DNA from: Pseudomonas sp. ACM7
GTDB taxonomy: Bacteria > Pseudomonadota > Gammaproteobacteria > Pseudomonadales > Pseudomonadaceae
DNA length: 27,865 nucleotides
NCBI RefSeq assembly: GCF_004136015.1
Contig: NZ_CP024866.1
Coordinates: 1,459,414 to 1,487,278 of the forward strand
Direction of reading: 5' to 3'
The translations under genes and the position numbers were made by a program. The notes beneath the pieces are model-generated. The model searched no databases, had not been told where the DNA came from, and saw nothing but the letters and a program-made list of their open reading frames with translations. Positions 18,874 to 27,865 of this stretch are shown here, piece after piece; the first letter of the stretch is position 1; each line of letters begins with the position of its first letter.

Positions 18874-19788
18874 TTATGGGCGGTCGTCGACTTCCTTATC
18901 GGTAGCCACTACAGGAATCAGATCCTCGGTGCTCAGGTTCAGCCAGATCAGCACGACGTTGGCGATATAGATCGACGAGTACGTACCCGCCAACACGCCG
19001 ATAAACAGCGCAATGGAGAAGCCGAACAGGTTGTCGCCACCAAAGAACAACAGGGCCGAGATCGCCAGCAAGGTGGAGATCGAGGTCGCCATGGTCCGCA
19101 GCAGGGTTTGCGTGGTCGAGATGTTGATGTTCTCGATCAGGGTCGCCTTGCGCAGTACGCGGAAGTTCTCACGAACCCGATCGAATACCACGATGGTGTC
19201 GTTGAGCGAGTAACCAATAATCGCCAGTACCGCCGCCAGCACCGTCAGGTCGAAGGTGATCTGGAAGAACGACAGGATACCGATGGTCACGATCACGTCG
19301 TGGATCAGCGAAACGATCGCACCGACCGCAAACTTCCACTGAAAGCGGAAAGCCAGGTAGATCAGGATGCCACCCAGCGCCATCAGCATGCCGAGGCCGC
19401 CTTGGTCGCGCAGCTCTTCACCGACCTGAGGGCCGACGAATTCGACGCGCTTGACCGTCGCCGGGTTGTCGCCGCCGACCTTCAGCAGCGCTTCTGCAAC
19501 TTGATGACCTAGCTGCGGGTCTTCACCCGGCATACGCACCAGCAAATCGGTGGTTGCACCGAAGCTCTGCACGATGGCCTCGTGATAACCCGAAGTGACC
19601 AGCTGCTCACGCACCTTGGTGACGTCGGCCGGACGCTCGTAGGTCAGCTCGATGAGCGTACCGCCGGTGAAGTCCAGCCCCCAGTTCATGCCCTTGGTGG
19701 CGACGCTGAACAAAGCCAGCGCGGTAAGGAACAATGTGACGCCGAACGCAAAGTTGCGAACGCCCATGAAGTTGATTGTACGTAACAT
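18874..19788 (-). CDS. secF: Protein translocase subunit SecF
   Basis: SecF works with SecD in proton-driven release of proteins after SecYEG translocation. The 304-residue protein has a first membrane segment (residues 15-33), the conserved periplasmic GLDFTGGTLIEL, and a C-terminal block of five membrane segments with the RND-type motif GYSLNDTIVVFDRVRENFR. It lies 9 nt downstream of secD and is the last gene of its operon. Confidence 0.98.
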   Translation of the reverse strand: MLRTINFMGVRNFAFGVTLFLTALALFSVATKGMNWGLDFTGGTLIELTYERPADVTKVREQLVTSGYHEAIVQSFGATTDLLVRMPGEDPQLGHQVAEALLKVGGDNPATVKRVEFVGPQVGEELRDQGGLGMLMALGGILIYLAFRFQWKFAVGAIVSLIHDVIVTIGILSFFQITFDLTVLAAVLAIIGYSLNDTIVVFDRVRENFRVLRKATLIENINISTTQTLLRTMATSISTLLAISALLFFGGDNLFGFSIALFIGVLAGTYSSIYIANVVLIWLNLSTEDLIPVVATDKEVDDRP

Positions 19789-19797
19789 GGCAGCCCC

Positions 19798-21666
19798 TTA
19801 AATCCACAACTTCTTGAAGTCACGACCGCCGAAGATCAGGTTGACCATCGCGCGGGTCACCATGATGGCCGTGAACATCGAGGTAAAGATCCCGAGGGAC
19901 ATGGTCACTGCGAAACCTTTGACCGGGCCGGTGCCCATCGCAAAGAGAATCCCGCCGACCAACAAGGTTGTCAGGTTGGCGTCGAGAATCGCGGTGAATG
20001 CCCGGCCGAAGCCTTCGTTGATTGCCCGTTGTACGGTCATGCCAGCCGCAATCTCTTCACGTATCCGCGAGAAGATCAGAACGTTGGCGTCGACGGCCAT
20101 ACCCATGGTCAACACGATACCGGCGATACCCGGCAGGGTCAGCGTTGCACCCAGCAGCGACATCAGGGCCAGGAGCAGCACCATGTTCACCGCCAGCGCG
20201 ACGGTGGCGATGATGCCGAAGAAGCGGTAGATGGCCATGATAAACAGCGAGACAAACAGCATGCCCCACAGCGATGCATCGATACCTTTGACGATGTTGT
20301 CGGCACCCAGGCTCGGGCCAATGGTGCGCTCTTCAGCGAAGTACATCGGGGCAGCCAGACCACCGGCACGCAGCAGCAGCGCCAGTTCGGACGACTCGCC
20401 CTGGCCGTTCAGGCCGGTAATACGGAACTGAGCACCCAGCGGCGACTGGATGGTCGCCAGGCTGATGATCTTTTTCTCTTCCTTGAACGTCTGGACCGGC
20501 ACGTCTTTCTCGACGCCATTGACCACTTGCTTGACGTAAGTGGTAACCGGACGTTGCTCGATAAAGATCACTGCCATGCTGCGACCAACGTTGCTGCGAG
20601 TCGCACGACTCATCAGCTCACCACCATGGCCATCCAGACGGATGTTCACTTCTGGCGTGCCGTGCTCGCCGAAGCCAGCCTTGGCGTCAGTGACCTGGTC
20701 ACCGGTGATGATCAAGCCACGCTCGATCTGCGCCGGCGGACGTTTGCCCTCACGGAATTCGAAGGTTTCGGAAGTCGCTTTCGAAGCGCCAGGCTCAGCA
20801 GCTAGACGGAACTCAAGGTTGGCCGTCTTGCCGAGGATACGCTTGGCTTCGGCGGTGTCCTGCACGCCCGGCAGCTCAACCACGATGCGGTTAGCGCCCT
20901 GACGCTGAACAATCGGTTCGGCAACACCCAGCTCGTTGACGCGGTTACGTACCGTGGTCAAGTTCTGCTTGATGGAGTATTCGCGGATTTCCGCCAGCTT
21001 GGCCGGGGTCATCGCCAGACGCAGCACCGGTTGGCCATTGAGGTCGGCCGGAACAATGTCGAAATCGTTGAAGCTCTTGCGGACCAGCGCACGGGCTTGT
21101 TCGCGGGTTGCTTCATCAGTGAAGCCCAGCTGAATGGCACCGTTGAGTTGCGGCAGGCTGCGATAGCGCAGTTTCTCTTTACGCAACAGGCTCTTGACGT
21201 CGCCTTCGTAGACTTTCAAGCGGGCGTCGAGGGCTTTGTCCATGTCCACTTCCAGCAGGAAGTGCACACCACCGGACAAGTCCAGACCCAGCTTCATCGG
21301 GTGCGCGGCCAGGCTGCGCAGCCATTGCGGGGTGGTTTGTGCCAGGTTCAGTGCAACGACGTAGTCATCACCCAATGCCTTGCGCACGACGTCCTTGGCA
21401 GGTAGCTGATCTTCAGCCTTGGTCAGACGAATCAAACCGCCCTTGCCGTTGGCGGCCAAAGTGGCAGCCTTGACGTTGATCCCGGACTCCTTGAGCGCAG
21501 CGCTCACACGGTCCAGATCAGCCTGATTGACCAACAGTGCGGTACTTGCACCGCTGACCTGAATAGCCGGGTCATCAGGATATAGATTGGGAGCGGAATA
21601 AATCAGACCGACCGCCAGCACCGCCAGGATCAGAATGTATTTCCACAGAGGGTATTTGTTCAGCAT
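19798..21666 (-). CDS. secD: Protein translocase subunit SecD
   Basis: SecD is the larger RND-like partner of SecF. The 622-residue protein has an N-terminal membrane segment (residues 8-26), GLDLSGGVHFLLEVD, a long periplasmic domain of about 350 residues, and a C-terminal block of membrane segments with the motif GMAVDANVLIFSRIREE. The ATG at 21666 is preferred to an overlapping GTG one codon upstream. A GC-rich hairpin lies in the gap to yajC. Confidence 0.98.
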   Translation of the reverse strand: MLNKYPLWKYILILAVLAVGLIYSAPNLYPDDPAIQVSGASTALLVNQADLDRVSAALKESGINVKAATLAANGKGGLIRLTKAEDQLPAKDVVRKALGDDYVVALNLAQTTPQWLRSLAAHPMKLGLDLSGGVHFLLEVDMDKALDARLKVYEGDVKSLLRKEKLRYRSLPQLNGAIQLGFTDEATREQARALVRKSFNDFDIVPADLNGQPVLRLAMTPAKLAEIREYSIKQNLTTVRNRVNELGVAEPIVQRQGANRIVVELPGVQDTAEAKRILGKTANLEFRLAAEPGASKATSETFEFREGKRPPAQIERGLIITGDQVTDAKAGFGEHGTPEVNIRLDGHGGELMSRATRSNVGRSMAVIFIEQRPVTTYVKQVVNGVEKDVPVQTFKEEKKIISLATIQSPLGAQFRITGLNGQGESSELALLLRAGGLAAPMYFAEERTIGPSLGADNIVKGIDASLWGMLFVSLFIMAIYRFFGIIATVALAVNMVLLLALMSLLGATLTLPGIAGIVLTMGMAVDANVLIFSRIREEIAAGMTVQRAINEGFGRAFTAILDANLTTLLVGGILFAMGTGPVKGFAVTMSLGIFTSMFTAIMVTRAMVNLIFGGRDFKKLWI

Positions 21667-21686
21667 CACGCCGCCCGCTTATGACG

Positions 21687-21707
21687 CGGGGCGCCTTGCG
21701 CGCCCCG
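21687..21707 (-). promoter_or_regulatory. Hairpin between yajC and secD
   Basis: An 8-bp GC-only stem CGGGGCGC/GCGCCCCG with a 5-nt loop lies 20 nt upstream of secD and has no U-run. It may adjust the ratio of yajC to secD expression by pausing, processing or limiting ribosome access. Confidence 0.35.
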
Positions 21708-21729
21708 TCGATTGAGTAGAAGTTGAAAC

Positions 21730-22068
21730 TTAGATCGCTTTCAGCGTGCCTTTTGGCAGCGTGGCGGCAATGGCGCCTTTCTGGAACTTCATTTCGATGG
21801 TGTCGGAAACTTCCAGAACAACGAAATCGTCAGCCACTTTAGTGATCTTGCCGGCGATACCACCGGTGGTCACAACTTCGTCGCCTTTCTGCAGGCTGCC
21901 GAGCAAGTTCTTCTGCTCTTTGGCGCGTTTGGCCTGTGGACGCCAGATCATCAGGTAGAAGATGACCAGGAAACCGACCAGGAAAATCCACTCAAAACCA
22001 CCACCCATAGGGCCGGCAGCAGCCGGTGCAGCAGCGTCAGCCATGGCATTAGAGATAAAAAAGCTCAT
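21730..22068 (-). CDS. yajC: Preprotein translocase accessory subunit YajC
   Basis: YajC is a small inner-membrane protein that binds the SecDF complex. The 112-residue product has an Ala-rich N-terminus, one membrane segment at about 26-43 (FEWIFLVGFLVIFYLMIW), and a cytoplasmic domain starting RPQAKRAKE with GDEVVTTGGIAGKI. It lies between tgt and secD, the standard order. Confidence 0.97.
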   Translation of the reverse strand: MSFFISNAMADAAAPAAAGPMGGGFEWIFLVGFLVIFYLMIWRPQAKRAKEQKNLLGSLQKGDEVVTTGGIAGKITKVADDFVVLEVSDTIEMKFQKGAIAATLPKGTLKAI

Positions 22069-22111
22069 TTAGCACTCCAGTTGCAAATGTTGAATCTTGG
22101 GGTCAGAAAAC

Positions 22112-24282
<2,171 letters not shown>

Positions 24283-24347
24283 GATGGGGTTCGTCTAGCA
24301 GGGGCCGGAAGTCTAGCCGAAATAGTGAAAATTCTCTATGTACCTGA

Positions 24348-24376
24348 TTGACCGACGGTAATCTCATCTCTATACT
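24348..24376 (+). promoter_or_regulatory. tRNA-Leu promoter
   Basis: TTGACC (24348-24353) and TATACT (24371-24376) are separated by 17 nt, and the tRNA begins 14 nt after the -10 box. This is close to the sigma-70 consensus, as expected for a stable RNA gene. Confidence 0.85.
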
Positions 24377-24389
24377 TCGCCGCCATTGA

Positions 24390-24474
24390 GCCCTGATGGC
24401 GGAATTGGTAGACGCGGCGGATTCAAAATCCGTTTTCGCAAGAAGTGGGAGTTCGAGTCTCCCTCGGGGCACCA
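24390..24474 (+). tRNA. tRNA-Leu (anticodon CAA)
   Basis: The 85-nt gene folds as a class II tRNA: acceptor GCCCTGA/TCGGGGC (one G-T pair), anticodon stem GCGGA/TCCGT with loop TTCAAAA and anticodon CAA (24424-24426), a long variable arm, T arm with GTTCGAGTC, and an encoded CCA end. It reads UUG. Its 3' half is a very common target of island integrases (leuX in E. coli), and an integrase gene follows. Confidence 0.97.
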
Positions 24475-24519
24475 TTTGCAGTACATAGACGACTACCAGC
24501 GTCTACTCAACACCCATAG

Positions 24520-24542
24520 AGCCCGCTAACTGCGGGCTTTTT
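24520..24542 (+). terminator. Terminator after tRNA-Leu
   Basis: A 7-bp stem AGCCCGC/GCGGGCT with a 5-nt loop is followed by TTTTT, 45 nt after the tRNA end. Confidence 0.9.
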
Positions 24543-24637
24543 GGTCTCTGCGGTTCCACCCCTATCTCTTGCAAGCCAGCCTCTTTTTGGTACATTTTCT
24601 GTACATATTCCAGTTCGAGAACCGGAGGTGTACAGCG

Positions 24638-25966
24638 ATGCCATTGACCGCCTTGCAAATCAAAGCGTCCAAGCCTGCCGACAGACCGTTCACCTTGAGT
24701 GATAGTTCGGGTCTTGCCCTGCTGGTGAAACCCAACGGCAGCAAGTACTGGCACTTCCGTTACACCTATCAGGGTCGGGCGGCGCGCATGTCACTTGGCG
24801 TGTATCCGCATATCTCCTTGCAGGAAGCTCGTGAACGAGCTGCAGAATGCCGCAACCTACTCAAGCAAGGCACCAACCCCGGCGCCAAACGCCGCGATGA
24901 CAAGCTACGACAGCAGGAGGCCGGGCTCAACACCTTCAGGCGAGCCGCGGAGTACTGGTACCAATTCAAAGCGGACTCCGGCCGCAGCAGCGCGACGCTG
25001 AAGAAGATCCGCGACTATCTCGATAAGGATCTACTGCCCGCGCTCGGCGAGAAGCAACTGGAGCTCATCACTCGAAGCGACTGCGCAAAACTGCAGGCCT
25101 GCATCGAAAAACGAGGCGCCTTCAATGTTGCGGACAAGACCAGGACCTGGCTGAAACAGATTTTCAGTCAAGCCATTGCACGTGGCCTGTGCGAACACAA
25201 TCCAGCCTCCGAACTCCATGCCATTGCGATAGCTCCACCACCCACTCAACACTACCCACACCTACATGAACACGAACTACCTGAGTTTCTCCGGGCCTTA
25301 AGCAAGACCACCAGTCGGCTACCAGCGAGGATTGCATCATGGATGACAATCCTGACGGCGAGCCGCCCCGGCATGGTTCGCTATGCAAAATGGGAAGAGA
25401 TCGATTTCGAGGAAGGGATATGGACCATCCCGGCCGCACGCATGAAGATGCGCAGAGATTACGTCAGCCCTCTACCTCATCAATTGATCGCCATGCTTAC
25501 CAAACTGAATCAAAGCACTGGACGCAGCCGGTATCTGTTCCCTGGCAATGGTGAAAAGCAGCCAGTCATCAGTGAAAACACGATCAACCTGGTGTTCGCC
25601 AAGATCGGCTACAAAGGACGACTCGTCAGCCATGGCACTCGTCATACCGCAAGCACGCTGCTCCGCGAACATGGCTGGCTGAAGGATCATGTCGAAAGCC
25701 AGCTGGCTCACGTCGAGGGCGGCATCTCTGGTGAGTACAATCAAGCCCTATACCTGCCGCAACGTCGGATCATGATGCAGTGGTATGCAGACTATCTCGA
25801 TGCCCTCAAAGAAGGCATTACAGCCAACCTTCGCGATCAATTTGATACTCGCGTTAATCAGTTCCTCGCTCGCCCTTCTGCACCGCCTCTAACAGCATCC
25901 CATGCACACAAAGATGATCCTCCCCAAAAGTTGCCTATCGAGACAGAATCAACGGCGACTCAGTGA
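24638..25966 (+). CDS. P4-type tyrosine integrase of the tRNA-Leu island
   Basis: The 442-residue site-specific recombinase has the N-terminal arm-binding domain of P4-family integrases (residues 1-90, with KPNGSKYWHFRYTYQGR and SLGVYPHISLQEAR), a core-binding SAM-like domain (about 95-200), and a catalytic domain. The catalytic residues are visible: the first Arg in TASRPGMVR, the HGTRHTAST box with His-x-x-Arg, the His in LAHVEGG, and the Tyr nucleophile in GEYNQALYLPQRR. The start at 24638 is chosen for GGAGG 10 nt upstream; an ATG 23 codons earlier has no such site. It lies 164 nt past the tRNA, pointing away from it, as expected of an integrase whose attachment site is the tRNA 3' end. 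It appears intact, with a hydrophilic tail of about 40 residues. Confidence 0.95.
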   Translation: MPLTALQIKASKPADRPFTLSDSSGLALLVKPNGSKYWHFRYTYQGRAARMSLGVYPHISLQEARERAAECRNLLKQGTNPGAKRRDDKLRQQEAGLNTFRRAAEYWYQFKADSGRSSATLKKIRDYLDKDLLPALGEKQLELITRSDCAKLQACIEKRGAFNVADKTRTWLKQIFSQAIARGLCEHNPASELHAIAIAPPPTQHYPHLHEHELPEFLRALSKTTSRLPARIASWMTILTASRPGMVRYAKWEEIDFEEGIWTIPAARMKMRRDYVSPLPHQLIAMLTKLNQSTGRSRYLFPGNGEKQPVISENTINLVFAKIGYKGRLVSHGTRHTASTLLREHGWLKDHVESQLAHVEGGISGEYNQALYLPQRRIMMQWYADYLDALKEGITANLRDQFDTRVNQFLARPSAPPLTASHAHKDDPPQKLPIETESTATQ

Positions 25967-26079
25967 TCACTTGATGCCTCACGAATTCGACCCGCTCGAC
26001 GACAACCTTGCAAAACTACCGTGGCGCATTCCAACACTGGTAAGCCAATGAGATCACCGCAGTCCGCCCTTCCACGCGG

Positions 26080-26122
26080 GTCCATCCAAACAGGGCTGCA
26101 AAGCCGCCCTGTTTGGATGGAC
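26080..26122. repeat. Perfect 17-bp hairpin
   Basis: GTCCATCCAAACAGGGC and its exact reverse complement are separated by a 9-nt loop, with no U-run on either side. It could be a structured RNA, a protein site or a mobile element end. I do not recognise the family. Confidence 0.75.
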
Positions 26123-26157
26123 CTCACTTAAGAAATCTAAAGCCCGCGCAAACTGTC

Positions 26158-26247
26158 TGTGGAAAACCACTGATTTCCACCGGTGGATAATTTCATCCAC
26201 CGCCGCAGAACTCCCGAAAATTGGAGTCTTGACCTCAATTATCCACA
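26158..26247. other. Cluster of DnaA-box-like 9-mers
   Basis: The perfect DnaA box TTATCCACA (26239-26247) lies near TGTGGAAAA (26158-26166) and GGTGGATAA (26182-26190). The latter sits in an 8-bp hairpin CGGTGGAT/ATCCACCG (26181-26202). No replication protein gene is next to it in this window, so an origin function is only a possibility. Confidence 0.35.
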
Positions 26248-26485
26248 GGCGTAGAAAAGATCGGGCAAAGCGCTGTCGTTGACAGCAACCCAGGTAGCCA
26301 GAACCTTTAAGGCTACGCCACACCGTGGTGGTTCTCCCAAAGTGCGATGAGCGTCCGGTGGCTCGCACGGTCACAGCGATGTGATGGATGCCTACTTTTA
26401 CCAGCGTGCCCACTGCGGCAACTCATTCCCTTTCATAGCTGCCCTGCAGCAACCTATCCGCTTGGCCATTTCCTTGCGCCAACCT

Positions 26486-26520
26486 GCGCCCGTCTCTTTC
26501 TCCCGGAAAGAGACGGGCGC
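26486..26520. repeat. Perfect 15-bp hairpin
   Basis: GCGCCCGTCTCTTTC and its exact reverse complement are separated by a 5-nt loop (TCCCG). No T-run follows the stem on the plus strand, so it is not a canonical terminator. Confidence 0.75.
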
Positions 26521-26947
26521 TCCTACCGCTGCTGCAGCCCAACTCGTACAAGGCTTTGCGGCATTTCCCCTCGTGACAATCGGCGTGACAAACACCGAAG
26601 TCACCAGCAACAGTGATGCAGATGATGGTGCCGCAGCCCAAGGAATGGACTGCACCTGACTGACAGTCAGGGATGCCCCGGTCATCGCCTCACTGCCTTC
26701 ACCTGGCTCAGGATCCCACGGCGCTGGTCTCGTCAGCCAATGCAACCTCCGCCCGCCCACCGGTAACGGTGTTCAGGAGGCCAGATCATGAGATGCCCAA
26801 GCTCCCGGTCGTAAAGAGCCGTCAGTCCCGCGTTAGTGGACAACCCTCACAGGTCGCAGGGGCCTTGATCCCTGATAACACTCAACATTCTTGGCGGGAT
26901 GACGTGGGGAAAGTTTTAAAAGTTTTGGCTTCGAGAGGAGTTTGATC

Positions 26948-27169
26948 ATGACATTGGTCGGTAGACGGGACGGGCGCAATTTTGGCTATGGCCGACAACT
27001 GAGTTATGCCGGGCCGCAGGCCCTCCGCGACCTGTTTGGCGGTGAGCATTACGGCACGGTCAAAGCGCACAGTGATCGCTGGCAGGCGTTTGTGCGGTGG
27101 TGTCGGTCGGAGGATGGGCCAGGGTTCAACGATGCGCGGCAGATTGATCGGCAGATCTTGTTGGACTAT
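26948..27169 (+). pseudogene. N-terminal fragment of a second integrase (ICE-type, integrase-domain family)
   Basis: The first 74 codons (MTLVGRRDGRNFGYGRQLSY through QILLDY) resemble the N-terminal domain of a group of tyrosine recombinases found in Pseudomonas and related integrative conjugative elements, annotated as 'integrase domain-containing protein'. GAGGAG lies 8 nt before the ATG, so the start is intact. After codon 74 the frame runs into unrelated sequence and stops at 27313, with no catalytic domain. It is therefore truncated by a rearrangement at about 27170. It differs from the P4-type integrase upstream, so it belonged to another element. The family is named from memory. Confidence 0.75.
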
Positions 27170-27189
27170 CCCGAATCGCGTTTTGCCAA

Positions 27190-27348
27190 TTATCCGTACA
27201 TGTATAAAAGGTCATCGATCAGCTCAAGCTCTTGTTGTGTGTACGGCGCTTTTTGGTATCGGCGAATGGCCTCAAGTACCCCTTTGATAGGCACTTGCCG
27301 CGCTGGATCATGAATGACTTCGATCAGCCGACCATAAGGGTCCAGCAT
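27190..27348 (-). CDS. Small protein or fragment of unknown function
   Basis: The 52-residue frame (MLDPYGRLIEVIHDPARQVP to ELELIDDLLYMYG) has a natural-looking protein composition, hydrophilic with amphipathic helices near the end. I do not recognise the family. A weak AAGG lies just upstream. It runs toward the truncated integrase and its stop lies 20 nt from the junction at about 27170, so it could be complete or could be the end of a gene joined there. A neighbouring frame upstream (27358-27552) reads across palindromes and is not considered coding. Confidence 0.4.
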   Translation of the reverse strand: MLDPYGRLIEVIHDPARQVPIKGVLEAIRRYQKAPYTQQELELIDDLLYMYG

Positions 27349-27429
27349 TACCTTCAACTACCTTGATGCGAATTGGGAGGTTATGAAATTCTCTTTCTTC
27401 GCACAGTGAGCGCCATCATTGGGCCATTG

Positions 27430-27551
27430 TGCGCAAGAAGTTGCGCAGTAGATCGTAATATTCGCGACCCAACTGCCCTGCAAGCCACGTCTTGCAAAGA
27501 CTGCAGCCAAGTGCGCAAGAAGTTGCGCAGTGGTGCGCAACTTCTTGCGCA
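27430..27551. repeat. Three copies of an 18-nt palindrome, two forming a 21-bp stem
   Basis: TGCGCAAGAAGTTGCGCA occurs at 27430-27447 and 27512-27529, and in inverted orientation at 27534-27551. Each unit is itself a 7-bp inverted repeat (TGCGCAA/TTGCGCA) around GAAG. Copies 2 and 3 with their flanks form a perfect 21-bp stem with a 4-nt loop (27509-27554). The arrangement is that of protein-binding sites or of a cruciform/REP-like element. No family is recognised. Confidence 0.8.
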
Positions 27552-27568
27552 CTTTCTTCCGATTATGG

Positions 27569-27865
27569 ATCGAGTAGGAGGCGGCTTTACAGCCGCCGTC
27601 CTCTCACACCACCGTACGTACGGATCCGTATACGGCGGTTCAAGCTATGCGGCTAAGCCGGTTTATCGTATCCAGTACCGAAACTAACCCAAGCTGACCC
27701 CATAGTTTCTTCGGCAGCGCCTGATTCATATGAGATGCGCCTGAGCTCCACCATGGGCCTCGGCCATTGAAGGCTGATTTGCAGGCGCGAGCTTCGCTAA
27801 GCCCCAGGCGCATCAAGTTACGTGCCCTCGTTGAGGGCCGCTTCCATTGTCGCCAGACGACGCAG
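27569..27865 (-). mobile_element. Group II intron, 3' part (maturase end, domains V and VI)
   Basis: On the minus strand the intron enters from the right edge. After the maturase stop codon comes domain V at 27608-27640: a 9-bp stem ACCGCCGTA/TACGGTGGT, a 2-nt CG bulge on the 3' side, a 4-bp TACG/CGTA stem and a GATC loop. The CGC triad pairs with GTG through a G-T pair. Domain VI follows as GGCGGC/GCCGCC with a 6-nt loop inside an AGGA/TCCT extension. The probable 3' end is CTACTCGAT, at 27569. The CGC triad is the form reported for class C introns. Confidence 0.85.
27640..27864 (-). CDS. ltrA: Group II intron reverse transcriptase/maturase, C-terminal 74 residues
   Basis: Translation from the right edge gives 74 codons ending in TGA. 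The sequence starts CVVWRQWKRPSTRARNLMRL and contains SAFNGRGPWWSSGASHMNQA and LGLVSVLDTINRL. This is the C-terminal maturase (domain X) end of bacterial group II intron proteins, where R-W-K-R-P and GPWW..GASHMN are hallmarks. The reverse transcriptase part lies beyond the window. The gene symbol is the family name. Partial at the window edge, not visibly broken. Confidence 0.9.
   Translation of the reverse strand, partial: CVVWRQWKRPSTRARNLMRLGLSEARACKSAFNGRGPWWSSGASHMNQALPKKLWGQLGLVSVLDTINRLSRIA

Larger units (their letters stand above)
25967..26947. other. Gene-poor, hairpin-rich accessory DNA
   Basis: I see no convincing gene in this 1-kb stretch. A 25-codon reading frame directly after the integrase (25974-26051, MPHEFDPLDDNLAKLPW...) could be the remnant of a larger gene. 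Frames of 90-120 codons exist on both strands across 26054-26945, but their composition is low-complexity or shifts at hairpins and none has a recognisable domain. The stretch holds two long perfect hairpins, a cluster of DnaA-box-like 9-mers, and several short palindromes such as GCTGTCGTTGACAGC near 26268. Confidence 0.6.

Noticed and set aside
26054..26413. 119-codon minus-strand frame in the accessory region
   Set aside because: It reads through the perfect 17-bp hairpin and shows no domain or ribosome site. Composition is not protein-like.
26381..26659. 92-codon plus-strand frame, and an overlapping 120-codon minus-strand frame
   Set aside because: Both cross the 15-bp hairpin and each is the shadow of the other; neither has a recognisable family.
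27430..27551. Possible CRISPR array
   Set aside because: Only three units, one inverted, with unequal spacing (64 and 4 nt) and no cas genes.
27358..27552. 64-codon minus-strand frame beginning in the palindromes
   Set aside because: Its first residues are dictated by the palindrome, which gives similar peptides on both strands. No start site or family is evident.

Overview
The window is a stretch of Pseudomonas chromosome, most likely from the P. fluorescens group. This is judged from gene order, protein sequences and the two repeat types present, including the 24-nt TTCGCGAGC...TCCCACA REP-like unit. About 24 kb is conserved core genome. Accessory DNA lies from about 24.5 kb to the right edge, and a group II intron end occupies the left edge.

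Left edge (1-295): the 5' part of a group II intron on the minus strand, class C by resemblance. It starts immediately downstream of the rho-independent terminator of der.

Core block A (301-9600, all minus): reading in the direction of transcription, ndk, rlmN, pilF, rodZ, ispG, hisS, a YfgM-family gene, bamB and der. It covers nucleotide supply, 23S rRNA/tRNA m2A methylation, pilus secretin piloting, cell shape, isoprenoid synthesis, histidyl-tRNA synthesis, outer-membrane assembly and ribosome assembly. Spacings are short and two junctions overlap (pilF/rodZ and yfgM/bamB).

Core block B (9805-15480, minus): the complete isc iron-sulfur operon iscR-iscS-iscU-iscA-hscB-hscA-fdx-iscX. It is preceded by a promoter overlapped by a very good type 1 IscR site and a probable second one. 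Two imperfect or perfect inverted REP-like repeats flank the operon; the downstream one supplies the stop codon of iscX.

Core block C (15631-18753): cysE and trmJ (minus), divergent suhB (plus), and a glycine-zipper membrane protein (minus). Core block D (18813-24282, minus): queA-tgt-yajC-secD-secF, ending in a strong terminator.

Accessory region: a tRNA-Leu(CAA) gene at 24390-24474 is followed by an intact P4-type tyrosine integrase, the usual arrangement for a genomic island at this tRNA. Downstream lies about 1 kb without a convincing gene but with two long perfect hairpins and a cluster of DnaA-box-like 9-mers. Next comes an N-terminal fragment of a second, different integrase, a 52-codon unknown ORF, three copies of an 18-nt palindrome (two forming a 21-bp perfect stem), and the 3' end of another group II intron. 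That intron end includes the last 74 codons of its maturase and recognisable domains V and VI, again on the minus strand. The region reads as an island end eroded by successive insertions. I found no clear evidence of a new defence or metabolic system; the unexplained material is the hairpin/palindrome DNA between 26.0 and 27.6 kb.
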